Of a stretch of 64,000 nt of DNA, positions 1 through 8,672 are shown piece by piece; the first letter of the stretch is position 1; each line of letters opens with the position of its first letter. The stretch lies in contig OY970182.1 of the NCBI GenBank assembly GCA_963708095.1, positions 3,658,001 through 3,722,000 of the forward strand. The letters run 5' to 3'. Both the position numbers and the translations under genes were made by a program. Source of the DNA: JAJZVS01 sp963708095 (GTDB lineage Bacteria > Pseudomonadota > Alphaproteobacteria > Acetobacterales > Acetobacteraceae). The notes beneath the pieces were generated by a model. The model was given only the letters and a program-made list of their open reading frames with translations, ran no database searches and was not told the DNA's origin.

Positions 1-521
1 TTCACCAGCCGCCGGTCGCGGTAGATCAGCCCCTCGTTGTAGAGGGTCACGAACACCTCCCGCACGGCCGCCGACAGCCCGGCGTCCATCGTGAAGCGCT
101 CGCGCGGCCAGTCGAGGGAGGCGCCGAGCCGACGCAACTGCCGCGTGATCGTGCCGCCCGATTCCGCCTTCCACCGCCAGACCCGCTCCAGGAACGCATC
201 CCGCCCCAGCACCTGGCGCGATGTCTGCCGCTCGGCCAGCAGTCGTTCCACCACCATCTGCGTCGCAATGCCGGCATGATCGGTGCCCGGCTGCCACAGC
301 ACGTCGCGACCCTGCATGCGGCGGAAGCGCACCAGCGCATCCTGCACGGTGAACGTCAGCGCATGGCCCATATGCAGGCTGCCGGTGACGTTGGGCGGGG
401 GGATCATGATGGTGAACGGCTGCGCGGCAGACCCGGGATCGCACGCGAACGCGCCCGACCGCTCCCAGCCCTCGTACAGGCGCGGCTCCGCCTCGGCGGG
501 CGAAAAACTCTTATCCAGCAT
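1..521 (-). CDS. valS: Valyl-tRNA synthetase, N-terminal part (cut by window edge)
   Basis: Class I aminoacyl-tRNA synthetase that charges tRNA-Val in the cytoplasm. The visible 173 residues begin MLDKSFSPAEAE and carry the family N-terminal block PPPNVTGSLHMGHA (HIGH-type ATP-binding signature, about residues 41-54). They continue through DALVRFRRMQGRDVLWQPG and GTDHAGIATQ, which are diagnostic of ValS rather than IleS or LeuS. The KMSKS loop, editing domain and C-terminal coiled coil lie beyond position 1. The ATG at 521 gives the usual short N-terminus before the Rossmann fold. About 90 bases separate it from the next gene on the same strand, so it probably has its own promoter there. Identity is secure. 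Confidence 0.95.
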   Translation of the reverse strand, partial: MLDKSFSPAEAEPRLYEGWERSGAFACDPGSAAQPFTIMIPPPNVTGSLHMGHALTFTVQDALVRFRRMQGRDVLWQPGTDHAGIATQMVVERLLAERQTSRQVLGRDAFLERVWRWKAESGGTITRQLRRLGASLDWPRERFTMDAGLSAAVREVFVTLYNEGLIYRDRRLV

Positions 522-610
522 GGTCACCACTTCTCAATTCGCGCGCGCCGCATAGCACACAAGCGACAACGGTGTCTCCGCGAGGACCACGCGCCCGACC
601 GCCCGACCCC

Positions 611-1765
611 TCACCGGCCGCGGTAGACGTCGGTTTCGAACGCTTCCAGCAACCGGAGCACCGTCGGGTCGCCGAACGGCAGCACCTGGGTCATCAGCAC
701 GCCCGCCAGGCCGGCGTGCGGATCGAGCCAGTAATAGGTGTTGTTCAGCCCCGCCCAGGCCAGGCTCTCGGCGGAGCGGCCGCCCGGCACCGGCTGCGTG
801 TTGATCATGAAGCTCAGCCCCCATTTCTTCGCCATTCCGGAGAACGCCTCGAAATCGTTGGAGGCGGCGGGAAGCGTCGTGCGCATCGGCTGCACCTCCA
901 GCGCGCCGATGTGGTTCCGCCCCATCAGCGCGACCGTCTCTGCCGCCAGCACGCGCACGCCCTCGAGCGCGCCGCCGCCCAGCAGCATGCGCAGGAACCG
1001 CAGGTAATCGCCGGCAGTGGAATAGAGCCCACCGCCGCCGGGGTAGAACTCGCGTACCGGATTGATCTCTGCACGCAACGGCACCAGCGCCCCGTCGCGG
1101 CGTGCGTGCACGGTGGCGAGCCGCGCTTCCATGTCCGGGCGCACCAGGAAGCTCGTGTCCGCCATGCCGAGCGGGTCGCAGATATGGCGGCGGAAACAGG
1201 TTTCGAGGTCGAGACCGCTGGCCGCCTCCACCATCCGCCCCGCCCAGTCGATGTTGATGCCGTATTGCCAGGCGGTGCCGGGATCGAAGGTCAGCGGCAT
1301 GCCGAGGGCAGCGAGCTTGCCAGTGCGCGCGGGCGGGACGTCGCACGCCTGCGCATAGGCGTGCAGGTCGGCGTTCCAGGTGTCGTAGCCGAACCCGGCG
1401 GTGTGCGTCAGCAGGTGCCGCAAGGTGATCGGACCACGCGCCGGGCGCAGCCGTGGCTTTCCGGCCGCATCGAAGCCCTCCAGCACCTGCGGCGCAGCGA
1501 GCCCGGGCACCACTTCGCCCGCCGGCGCATCGAGCGCCAGTTTACCCTGTTCCACGAGCTGCATCGCCGCGGTGGCAGTGATCGCCTTGGTCATGGAGGC
1601 GATGCGGAACACCGTATCCAGGCTCATCGGCGCCCCGTCCGGTAGCGCGCGGCGCCCGTGCGCGGTGTGAAAGAACATGCCGTCCGCGGTGGCCGCCGCG
1701 GCGACCACGCCCGGCACCTCGCCCGCGGCGGTTGTCGCCCGGAGCACGTCGTCGATCCGGTCCAT
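611..1765 (-). CDS. Serine beta-lactamase-like esterase (EstB / family VIII type)
   Basis: A 384-residue protein of the class C beta-lactamase/penicillin-binding-protein fold. The catalytic S-x-x-K motif is SMTK (Ser57, Lys60). A Tyr motif follows in QYGINIDWAG, and a WAGLNN block near residue 340 stands where true class C enzymes have KTG, as in family VIII carboxylesterases. I therefore read it as an esterase or peptidase, not a resistance enzyme. No signal peptide is evident, so it is probably cytoplasmic. The start at 1765 is chosen because AGGGGG lies just upstream and the protein then begins MDRIDDVLRA; a longer frame to 1813 has no such support. Natural substrate unknown. Confidence 0.85.
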   Translation of the reverse strand: MDRIDDVLRATTAAGEVPGVVAAAATADGMFFHTAHGRRALPDGAPMSLDTVFRIASMTKAITATAAMQLVEQGKLALDAPAGEVVPGLAAPQVLEGFDAAGKPRLRPARGPITLRHLLTHTAGFGYDTWNADLHAYAQACDVPPARTGKLAALGMPLTFDPGTAWQYGINIDWAGRMVEAASGLDLETCFRRHICDPLGMADTSFLVRPDMEARLATVHARRDGALVPLRAEINPVREFYPGGGGLYSTAGDYLRFLRMLLGGGALEGVRVLAAETVALMGRNHIGALEVQPMRTTLPAASNDFEAFSGMAKKWGLSFMINTQPVPGGRSAESLAWAGLNNTYYWLDPHAGLAGVLMTQVLPFGDPTVLRLLEAFETDVYRGR

Positions 1766-1897
1766 GCGTATCTTTCCCCCTGCTGCGTCCTGGCGGCCAT
1801 GATAGGCCGGCACCGATGGATGGCGAAGGCGCCGCGCATGGACACCCCGCCGGCGCTCCCCATCCTAACGGGATATCCATCCGCGGAGCCCGTCCCC

Positions 1898-2266
1898 ATG
1901 CTGCTCGCCCTGTTCTCGCTGCTGCTGTTCCAATTGATCGGCGAGGTGATCGCCCGCGGCTCCGGCCTGCCGATCCCCGGGCCGGTGATCGGCTTCGCGC
2001 TGCTGGCCCTGGCGCTCGCCGCCTCGCCGGGGCTGCGGCGGGAGGTCGATCCGGTCGCCTCCGGCCTGCTGCGGCATCTGTCGCTCCTGTTCGTGCCCGC
2101 TGCGGTGGGGGTGATCCAGCAATGGGGCCTGCTGCGGGCCGCGGCGCTGCCGATCTGCGCGGCGCTGCTGGTCTCGACCTGGGCCGCGCTCATTGTCACG
2201 GCGCTGGTATTCCGCCTCGTCGCGTCCCGGCTCGGCCTTGCGGGGCCGGAGGGGGAGGCGGGCTGA
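1898..2266 (+). CDS. cidA: CidA/LrgA-family holin-like membrane protein
   Basis: A 122-residue protein made almost entirely of hydrophobic helices (about four membrane segments). It has the family's early motif GSGLPIPGPVIGFALL and a later LFVPAAVGV block. CidA/LrgA proteins sit in the inner membrane and act with CidB/LrgB in murein hydrolase control or in export of small metabolites; which role applies here cannot be told. The start MLLALFSLLL is preferred because it places the first membrane helix at the N-terminus; an upstream ATG at 1838 would add about 20 polar residues. Its stop overlaps the start of the next gene (ATGA), so the pair is translationally coupled. Confidence 0.85.
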   Translation: MLLALFSLLLFQLIGEVIARGSGLPIPGPVIGFALLALALAASPGLRREVDPVASGLLRHLSLLFVPAAVGVIQQWGLLRAAALPICAALLVSTWAALIVTALVFRLVASRLGLAGPEGEAG

Positions 2267-2982
2267 TGGACGGCGTATTCCAGCTCTGGGTCTATCTTTC
2301 CGCCAGCCCGCTGCTGTGGCTGACGGTGACGCTCGGCGCCTATGTGCTGGCCGACCGGATCGCGCTGGCGGCGCGCTATGCGCCGATCGCCAATCCGGTG
2401 CTGATCGCGGTGGCGCTGATCGCGCTGCTGCTGCATCTCACCCGCACCGGCTATCCGACCTATTTTGCGGGGGCGCAGTTCGTGCACTTCCTGCTCGGGC
2501 CGGCGACGGTGGCGCTGGCGGTGCCGCTGGTGCGGGAGGCGGCGCGGGTGCGGCGGCTGATCCTGCCGATCCTGGCAGCGCTGCTCGCCGGATCGCTGAC
2601 CGCGATCGTGACCGCAGTCGGCACGGGCTGGGCGCTGGGAGCCGATCGGGCGATCCTGATGTCGCTGGCGCCGAAATCGGTCACGACGCCGATCGCCATG
2701 GGAATCGCCTCCGCCAGCGGTGGCGTGCCGGCGCTCGCCGCGGTGTTCGTGATCGTCACCGGGGTGATCGGCGCCATGTCGGTGACGCCGCTGATGAACC
2801 TGCTCGGGCTGAAGGACTACGCCGCGCGCGGCTTCGCGGCGGGCCTGGCGGCGGGCGGCATCGGCACCGCGCGGGCGTTCCAGGTCAATCCGCTCGCCGG
2901 CACCTTCGCCGGGCTGGGGCTGGCGCTGAACGGACTGGCGACCGCGCTGCTGGTGCCGCTGCTGCTGGCGCTGTGGCACTGA
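2266..2982 (+). CDS. cidB: CidB/LrgB-family membrane protein
   Basis: A 238-residue inner-membrane protein with the LrgB signature APKSVTTPIAMGIA and, further on, GGIGTARAFQ near residue 200. Length matches the family (about 230). It overlaps cidA by four bases (ATGA at 2263-2268), the standard two-gene arrangement for this holin-like complex. LrgB-type proteins have been linked to autolysis control and to glycolate/pyruvate transport in other organisms; nothing here discriminates. No regulator gene of the LytSR or CidR type is adjacent. Confidence 0.88.
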   Translation: MDGVFQLWVYLSASPLLWLTVTLGAYVLADRIALAARYAPIANPVLIAVALIALLLHLTRTGYPTYFAGAQFVHFLLGPATVALAVPLVREAARVRRLILPILAALLAGSLTAIVTAVGTGWALGADRAILMSLAPKSVTTPIAMGIASASGGVPALAAVFVIVTGVIGAMSVTPLMNLLGLKDYAARGFAAGLAAGGIGTARAFQVNPLAGTFAGLGLALNGLATALLVPLLLALWH

Positions 2983-3019
2983 GAGCGGTCTGCGTTGACC
3001 GTCCCGCCGCCGGCACGGC

Positions 3020-3802
3020 ATGGTCGCCGGCGTGAGCACGTCCGCCCCGCCCCCGGTGTTCGTCGTCAACCTTGCCCGCGACACCGGTCGTCGCGCGCAT
3101 ATGGCGGCGTTGCTCGCGCGCATCGGCCTGCCGGCGACCTTCATCCCTGCGGTCGACGGGCGCAGCCTGCCGGCGGCAGAGCGCGTGCGCTACAACCCGG
3201 CCCGCGCGCTGCGTGTCTACGGCAAGCCGATGCTGGATGCCGAGATCGGCTGCTACCTCAGCCACTATCGGCTGTGGCAGCGGCTGCTGGACGAGGGGTT
3301 GGAGGCGGCGTTGATCCTGGAAGACGACATCGAGATCGATCCGGCGCTGCCTGGCCTGCTCGCGGACCTGCTTGGCTGCCCTGCGTGGTTGGTGGTGCGG
3401 CTGCACGCGATGCGCGGACGGGTGCTGGCGCCGCGCCGGGCGGCGTTCCGGGGCCGCCAGGTCGCCGCTTTGCGCGACGGGGCCGGGCTGTTCCGGCTGC
3501 GCACGCATACGCTCGGAGCGGCGGCCTATCTGATCCGGACGGAGGGCGCGCGCCGGCTGCTGGAGTATGGGCAGCGCATCGTGCTGCCGGTCGACCAGAC
3601 GATGGACCGGTTCTGGGAGAACGGGATCGTTCCGTACGTGGTGCGGCCGTTCCCGGTGCGGCAGCGGGCGGAGTTTGCCTCCAGCATCGGTGCGCGCGCG
3701 GCGGGACCGCAAAGTGAACTGCCGTTCGGCGTGCTGCTGCGCCGGCGGCTGCAGCGGGCCGAGGATGGGCTGCGCAAGCGGCTGCATCTGCTGGCCTCGT
3801 GA
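3020..3802 (+). CDS. Glycosyltransferase family 25 (LPS-type)
   Basis: A 260-residue protein with the GT25 layout: an N-terminal strand VFVVNLARDTGRR, then FIPAVDGR, the acceptor/donor block EIGCYLSHYRLWQ, and the metal-binding acidic motif LILEDDIEID near residue 108. Later LGAAAYLIRTEGARRLL and DQTMDRFW match the C-terminal half of the family. GT25 enzymes transfer hexoses, often galactose, in lipooligosaccharide or capsule synthesis at the cytoplasmic face of the inner membrane. The gene overlaps the next glycosyltransferase by four bases, so the two probably act on one glycan. The exact sugar and acceptor are not readable. Confidence 0.85.
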   Translation: MVAGVSTSAPPPVFVVNLARDTGRRAHMAALLARIGLPATFIPAVDGRSLPAAERVRYNPARALRVYGKPMLDAEIGCYLSHYRLWQRLLDEGLEAALILEDDIEIDPALPGLLADLLGCPAWLVVRLHAMRGRVLAPRRAAFRGRQVAALRDGAGLFRLRTHTLGAAAYLIRTEGARRLLEYGQRIVLPVDQTMDRFWENGIVPYVVRPFPVRQRAEFASSIGARAAGPQSELPFGVLLRRRLQRAEDGLRKRLHLLAS

Positions 3803-4980
3803 GCGCATCGGGAGCGCCCGGCGATCCTCGCCCGCTCGTTGCCATGGTGCTGCCGGGCGGGGAGGGATTCAGCCCGGTGGTGGTCGGTGCGATCGGGTTG
3901 ATCGTGCACCGGCTGGCGGGCATTGCAGGGTCGTTTCGGGGCGTGGTGCTGGGGCAGGCCGGTCCGGCGGCCCCGTTCGCCGATCGCGCCTTCGTTCCGG
4001 TGCAGGCCTGGCCGTTGCCACGTCTGGGCGCGCGAGCGCGCTATCCCGGCGCAGTGCTGCGTGCGCTGCGCCGCCTGCGGCCGGCGCTGGTGGAGGTGCA
4101 CAACCGCCCGGTGATCGCGCTGATGCTGGCCGCGCGGCTGCCGGAGACAAAAGTCGTGCTGGTATTGCACAACGATCCGCAGTCGATGCGAAGCGCACAC
4201 ACCGCGGCCGAGCGGTCCCGCCTGCTCCACCGACTGGCCGGCGTCGTCGCGGTGTCGGAGTGGGTGCGCGCGCGCCTGCTGGACGGTGTCGCGGGACCGT
4301 CGTCGATCCCGGTGGACGTGCTGCCCAACTGCATCGACCTCTCTGCCTTGCCGCCCGGCCTGCCGGCGGCGGCGCGCGAGACGGTGATCCTGTTTGCCGG
4401 CCGCACCATCGTGGAGAAGGGCGCCGACCTGTTCGTGCATGCCTGTGCCGAGGCGCTGCCCGCCTTGCCCGGTTGGCGCGCGGTGATGCTGGGCGCACGC
4501 GGTCATAACCCGGCCGACGAAGCCATCGGCTATGCCGCCGCCGGCCCGACGCCGGCACAGGCCGGCGTGCAGATGCTGGGCTACCAGCCGCATCCGGCGG
4601 TGCTGGAATGGATGGGCCGTGCCGCAATCGTGTTGATGCCGAGCCGATGGAAGGAGCCGTTCGGCCTCGCCGCGCTGGAAGCGCTGGCGATGGGTGCGGC
4701 GCTGATCTGCTCGCGCCGCGGTGGGTTGGCGGAGGTCGCCGGCGAGGCGGCGGTCTATGTCGATCCCGACGATCCGGCCGGGATCGCGGAGGCGCTGCTC
4801 GCCCTGGCGCGCGACCCCGCGCGACGCGCGGCGCTGGCGGCGGCCGGCCACGCGCGGGCGGCGGGATTCGACGTGGCGGCGGCCGGTCGCGCGCTGGAGG
4901 CGATCCGCCGGCGGGTGCTGGGCGATCCGACGCCCGTGCGTCGGTTCCCCCAGGCTCATACCAACAGTCGAAATGTTTGA
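3799..4980 (+). CDS. Glycosyltransferase family 4 (GT-B fold)
   Basis: A 393-residue GT-B glycosyltransferase. The C-terminal nucleotide-sugar domain shows VILFAGRTIVEKGADLF, followed by the E-x7-E motif in EPFGLAALEAL (around residue 285) and VDPDDPAGIAEAL. The N-terminal domain has VVLVLHNDPQSM. The start is a GTG inside the end of the GT25 gene (GTGA overlap), indicating coupled translation. It is likely to add a sugar to the same surface glycan as its neighbour. Donor and acceptor are unknown. The gene is followed by a roughly 75-base gap and then a convergent operon. Confidence 0.85.
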   Translation: MSASGAPGDPRPLVAMVLPGGEGFSPVVVGAIGLIVHRLAGIAGSFRGVVLGQAGPAAPFADRAFVPVQAWPLPRLGARARYPGAVLRALRRLRPALVEVHNRPVIALMLAARLPETKVVLVLHNDPQSMRSAHTAAERSRLLHRLAGVVAVSEWVRARLLDGVAGPSSIPVDVLPNCIDLSALPPGLPAAARETVILFAGRTIVEKGADLFVHACAEALPALPGWRAVMLGARGHNPADEAIGYAAAGPTPAQAGVQMLGYQPHPAVLEWMGRAAIVLMPSRWKEPFGLAALEALAMGAALICSRRGGLAEVAGEAAVYVDPDDPAGIAEALLALARDPARRAALAAAGHARAAGFDVAAAGRALEAIRRRVLGDPTPVRRFPQAHTNSRNV

Positions 4981-5055
4981 TCCTTCAGCAGCAACGCCAA
5001 AGGACGCCGCCCCTGGTCTTGCTTGCGAAGAGTCCGAACCTTCGGCCGGTTGGTT

Positions 5056-6351
5056 TCAACCGATCCCCCGCTGGTCCAGCACCCGGCGCGCCTTGCCGAT
5101 CGAGCGCTCGATGCTGCCCGGCCGCTCGACGGCGATGCGCAGGGTCAGCCCGATCGTATCCTTGATGCGCCGGGCGACGGCCAGCGATTCCGCAGCCAGA
5201 AGGTCGGTGTCGGTGACATGCGGCTGGTGCTCCACCTGCACCGTCACCTCGTCCATGCGACCGTCGCGGGTAACCAGGATCAGATAGTGGCCGGTCAGCA
5301 CCTCGCTCGCGAGCAGGTGTTCCTCGATCTGGGTCGGGAACAGGTTCACCCCGCGCACGATCAGCATGTCGTCGGATCGGCCGGTGACCTTCTCCATCCG
5401 CCGCATGGTGCGCGCGGTGCCAGGTAGCAGGCGGGTGAGGTCGCGGGTGCGGTAGCGCACCACCGGCATGGCTTCCTTCGTCAGCGTGGTGAGCACCAAT
5501 TCGCCGAACGCGCCCTCCGGCAGCACGGCGCCGGTGTCGGGGTCGATGACTTCGGGGTAGAAATGATCCTCCCAGATGGTCGGGCCGTCCTTGGTTTCCA
5601 CGCATTCGTTGGCGACGCCGGGTCCCATCACTTCCGACAGGCCGTAGATATCGACCGCATCCATGGCGAACCCGGATTCGATCTCGCGGCGCATGGCGTT
5701 GGTCCAGGGTTCGGCGCCGAACACGCCGATCTTCAGGGAAGACGCGCGCGGATTGAGCCCCTGGCGGCGGAATTCGTCCAGGATCGACAGCATGTAGCTC
5801 GGCGTGATGCTGATCGCGTCGGGGCGGAAATCGGCGATCAGCCGCACCTGGCGCTCGGTCATGCCGCCGGAGACGGGGACCACGGTGCAGCCCAGCCGTT
5901 CCGCCCCCGCGTGCAGGCCGAGGCCGCCGGTGAACAGCCCGTAGCCATAGGCGTTGTGCAGCAGCATCCCCGCCCGCACGCCCGAGGCATACAGCGACCG
6001 CGCCACCAGGTCCGCCCAGGTATCGAGATCGCGCGCCGTGTAGCCCACGACGGTCGGCCGCCCGGTGGTGCCGGAGGAGGCATGGACGCGGGCCAGCTTC
6101 TCCCGCGGCAGCGCGAACATGCCGAACGGATAGTGCACGCGCAGGTCGTGCTTGGTGGTGAAGGGGAATTTCGCCAGATCGTCCAGGGTGCGGAAATCGC
6201 CCGGATGCACCCCGGCAGTGTCGAACGCATCGCGATAGTGTGCAACGTTGGCATAGGCGTGGCGCAAAGTCCAGGCGAGGCGTTCGGTCTGCACCGCGAC
6301 GATCTCGTCGCGGGAGGCGGTTTCGATCGGGTCGTATCCCTGGCAGGGCAT
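5056..6351 (-). CDS. paaK: Phenylacetate-CoA ligase
   Basis: A 431-residue adenylate-forming enzyme that converts phenylacetate, CoA and ATP to phenylacetyl-CoA, the entry step of aerobic hybrid phenylacetate degradation. Diagnostic blocks are the P-loop HASSGTTGRPTVVGYT, YGLFTGGLGLH, VFGAEPWTNAMR, DIYGLSEVMGPGV, YRTRDLTRLLPG and the C-terminal GRSDDMLIVRGVNLFPTQIE. Length is typical for PaaK (about 430). The ATG follows directly on the stop of paaI, and it is the last gene of a paaG-paaI-paaK operon on the minus strand. The monooxygenase genes paaABCDE and paaZ are not in the window, so any complete pathway must be encoded elsewhere. Confidence 0.93.
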   Translation of the reverse strand: MPCQGYDPIETASRDEIVAVQTERLAWTLRHAYANVAHYRDAFDTAGVHPGDFRTLDDLAKFPFTTKHDLRVHYPFGMFALPREKLARVHASSGTTGRPTVVGYTARDLDTWADLVARSLYASGVRAGMLLHNAYGYGLFTGGLGLHAGAERLGCTVVPVSGGMTERQVRLIADFRPDAISITPSYMLSILDEFRRQGLNPRASSLKIGVFGAEPWTNAMRREIESGFAMDAVDIYGLSEVMGPGVANECVETKDGPTIWEDHFYPEVIDPDTGAVLPEGAFGELVLTTLTKEAMPVVRYRTRDLTRLLPGTARTMRRMEKVTGRSDDMLIVRGVNLFPTQIEEHLLASEVLTGHYLILVTRDGRMDEVTVQVEHQPHVTDTDLLAAESLAVARRIKDTIGLTLRIAVERPGSIERSIGKARRVLDQRGIG

Positions 6352-6789
6352 CTATCCCTCCGTCTCGAAGAACCGCCCGCCCGTCAGGCGGGAGTTGCCG
6401 CGCAACTCCGCGACCACGCTGCCGTCGCCGCCGGTCACGCGCACGTCGGTGATGCCGGAGCGGCCGGTGCGGATTCGTTCCACCGCCTCCGCGCGCAACG
6501 TCTCCCCGTGGCGGCCGGGGCGGAGGAAGCTGATCGCGCAGTGCTGCGCCACCGCACGGTCGCCATGGCTGTTGCAGGCGAACGCGAAGGCGGAATCGGC
6601 GAGGGTGAAGATGAAACCGCCGTGGCAGATGCCGTGGCCGTTCACCATCGTTTCGGTCACCGTCATGGACAGCACGGCACGGCCGGGGCCGACGCTTTCG
6701 AGCTGCATGCCGAGACCGGGGCTGGCGCGATCCTCCGCCCACATCGCCTCGGCGCAGGCCCGGGCGAGGGCATCGGGATCGGTGCTCAC
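6352..6789 (-). CDS. paaI: Hydroxyphenylacetyl-CoA thioesterase, hotdog fold
   Basis: A 145-residue hotdog-fold thioesterase. The family block MVNGHGICHGGFIFTLADSA is present, with Asn and Gly in the positions typical of PaaI, followed by ISFLRPGRHGETL and GRSGITDVRV. PaaI removes CoA from dead-end hydroxyphenylacetyl-CoA species and so protects the CoA pool. A GTG at 6789 is chosen as start because it forms a GTGA overlap with the end of the preceding hydratase gene and gives the normal length; the first internal ATG would cut into the fold. It lies between the hydratase and ligase genes, which supports a phenylacetate role. Confidence 0.9.
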   Translation of the reverse strand: MSTDPDALARACAEAMWAEDRASPGLGMQLESVGPGRAVLSMTVTETMVNGHGICHGGFIFTLADSAFAFACNSHGDRAVAQHCAISFLRPGRHGETLRAEAVERIRTGRSGITDVRVTGGDGSVVAELRGNSRLTGGRFFETEG

Positions 6790-7580
6790 CCCGCGCGACC
6801 GGGGAAGACGGGCGGGCGCTTGTCCAGGAAGGCGCGCACGCCCTCGGCGAAATCGGCCCCGCGCCCGGCCGTCCCTTGTAAGCGCGCTTCCAGGTCGAGC
6901 TGCGCCGCGAGATCGTTGCCGGGCGAGGCGGCGAACGCCTGCTTGATCAGTGCGTAAGCCCCGGCGGGGCCGGCGGCGAGTTTCGCCGTCAGCGCCGCGG
7001 CCTCGCCCGCCAGCGCGGCGTCGTCCACCGCGCGCCAGATCAGGCCCCAGGCTTCCGCCAGCGCGGCCGAGAGAGGTTCGGCCAGCAGTGCCAGCGCGCG
7101 CGCCCGCGCCTCGCCGATCAGGCGGGGGAGGAAGAAACTGGCGCCGGAATCGGGCACCAGGCCGATGCGGGCGAAGGCGATGACGAAGCTCGCGCTGCGT
7201 GCGGCGAGCACGATGTCGCAGGCGAGCGCGAAGCTCGCCCCGGCGCCGGCGGCGACGCCGTTGACCGCGCAGAGCACCGGGATCGGCAGCGCTCGCAGGC
7301 GGCGGACGACTTCGTGGTGATAGGTGGCGGCGAGGCGTTCCAGGTCGGGCGGGCCGTCGGCGCCGGGGAGGACCGCGGGCCCGAGCTCCTGCCCGGCGCA
7401 GAAGCCGCGGCCCTCGCCGGTCAGCAGCAGGGCACGACAGGCGGGATCGGCGGCGGCATCGTTGAGCGCGGCGAGCAGGGCGGTGAGCATCGCCTCGTTC
7501 ACCGCGTTCAGCTTGTCCGGGCGGTTCAGCGTGATCCGGCGCCAGCCGTCGCACCGGTCGATGCGGATCGGATCGGTCAT
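6786..7580 (-). CDS. paaG: Enoyl-CoA hydratase/isomerase family protein, PaaG type
   Basis: A 264-residue crotonase. The early block ITLNRPDKLNAVNEAM, the oxyanion-hole segment GRGFCAGQELG, and the second block GVAAGAGASFALACDIVLAA with DSGASFFLPRLIGEARA fit the PaaG/PaaF lineage. PaaG isomerises the ring-1,2-epoxide of phenylacetyl-CoA to an oxepin; PaaF is a hydratase. The operon position upstream of paaI and paaK, and GLVPDSGASFFLP, favour PaaG, but the two cannot be separated with certainty by eye. The ATG at 7580 starts MTDPIRIDRCDGW. It is the first gene of the operon. Confidence 0.82.
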   Translation of the reverse strand: MTDPIRIDRCDGWRRITLNRPDKLNAVNEAMLTALLAALNDAAADPACRALLLTGEGRGFCAGQELGPAVLPGADGPPDLERLAATYHHEVVRRLRALPIPVLCAVNGVAAGAGASFALACDIVLAARSASFVIAFARIGLVPDSGASFFLPRLIGEARARALALLAEPLSAALAEAWGLIWRAVDDAALAGEAAALTAKLAAGPAGAYALIKQAFAASPGNDLAAQLDLEARLQGTAGRGADFAEGVRAFLDKRPPVFPGRAG

Positions 7581-7749
7581 GGGCGTGCGTATCCTCCGCG
7601 CCGACTGTGCGCCGCGCGGGGGCGGGGGTTCAAGGGGCGGGGGTTCGTCGGCCACATTGCCGCGCTGCCCAGGGCCGGCCGGCCCCACGTCCGTCGTTCG
7701 CCACGGGAGGCGGCGGCGGCGCATCGGTCCCGGCCGTCCGAGGCCGCCC

Positions 7750-8421
7750 TCAACTTCCTCGATAGGCTTCGTCGCCGATCCCGGAGCGCGATCCGTCACG
7801 CTGTTCATCCGCGACGAGGCCAGCAAGGGCACCGCGCCGGCGAAATACCTGCGCGCCGAGATCGAGGGCGGCCCGCGGCGCGACAAGCGGTCGGAGCGCG
7901 CGCTCATCATGCAGGGGTTGATGGAGCCGGACCAGCAGATGGTGCCCGGCGAGGGCGCGCCGCTCGATGCCTATGGTAACATCGCCCGCGGGGCCTTGAC
8001 CCGCATCCTGTCGCGGATCGGCGCCTTCGGCGAGCAGGGCTATGCGGCGAACGCCACGGCGACGACACGCCGCCGGCTCGCCAAGGCGAAGCTCGCGGTG
8101 CGCAGCACGGGCACTGACTATTTCGTGAAGCGCGACAAGGGCGGCCGGCCGCAGGGGGTCTACCAGCTTCTGGGCGGCCACCAGGTGCGGCCGGTGCTGA
8201 TCTTCACCGACCGGCGGGCGGACTATCGCAAGCGGTTCGATTTCGTCGGCCTGGCGCATAAGAGCTTCGGCACGCTGTGGCCGAAAGAGATGCGGCGGGC
8301 GTTCTACGAGGCGATGGAATCGCTCGGCCTGACCGGGGAGCGTCCGAAGCTGCGCCTGGTCGCCGGCCGAGCGGCATTTGCCGGCGCGGTGGTCCCCGGT
8401 TGGTCGGCAAAGGGCGTTTAA
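7750..8421 (+). pseudogene. Phage-related protein remnant, 5'-truncated
   Basis: An open frame of about 220 residues with no credible start codon or ribosome-binding site at its left end. The readable part contains VTLFIRDEASKGTAPAKYL, AEIEGGPRRDKRSERAL, VPGEGAPLDAYGNIARG, TDYFVKRDKGGRPQGVYQ and VRPVLIFTDRRADYRKRFDF. From memory these blocks resemble a recurrent phage structural-type protein of unknown precise function (conserved pattern: RDEATKGT..KYL, PG..A.LDAYGN). No other phage gene is nearby. It lies 45 bases from the 3' end of tRNA-Ala, the usual integration site for phages and islands, so I infer the last residue of an excised or eroded prophage. Bases 7581-7749, upstream of it, hold nothing I recognise. 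Confidence 0.6.
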
Positions 8422-8465
8422 CCGGCTCCGGACGATACGACTATTGCAAAACCGTAGATGGAGAC

Positions 8466-8541
8466 TGGTGGAGCCAAGGGGAGTCGAACCCCTGACCTCC
8501 TGAATGCCATTCAGGCGCTCTCCCAACTGAGCTATGGCCCC
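8466..8541 (-). tRNA. tRNA-Ala (anticodon GGC)
   Basis: The minus strand from 8541 reads as a full cloverleaf: acceptor GGGGCCA pairing with TGGCTCC (one G-U), D-arm AGCTCAGTTGGGAGAGC, anticodon stem CCTGA/TCAGG with loop ATGGCAT (anticodon GGC), T-arm with GTTCGAC, discriminator A and an encoded CCA (8466-8468). Length is 76 nt. Its 3' end faces the phage remnant at 7750-8421. Confidence 0.97.
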
Positions 8542-8672
8542 ATCGTGTCGGGAGGCGGCATATAGCCCGCCCCCCTCCGGCCGATCAATCCCCCCCTCCG
8601 CCCGCGTCCGGCTGGCAGCAGCCGTGCAATCCGCCCGCCTAAGTTCCAGCCCCGGGACCCAAGCCGCCCCCG

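Noticed and set aside
611..1765. True class C beta-lactamase (resistance gene)
   Set aside because: There is no KTG box and no signal peptide. The WAGLNN block fits family VIII esterases better.
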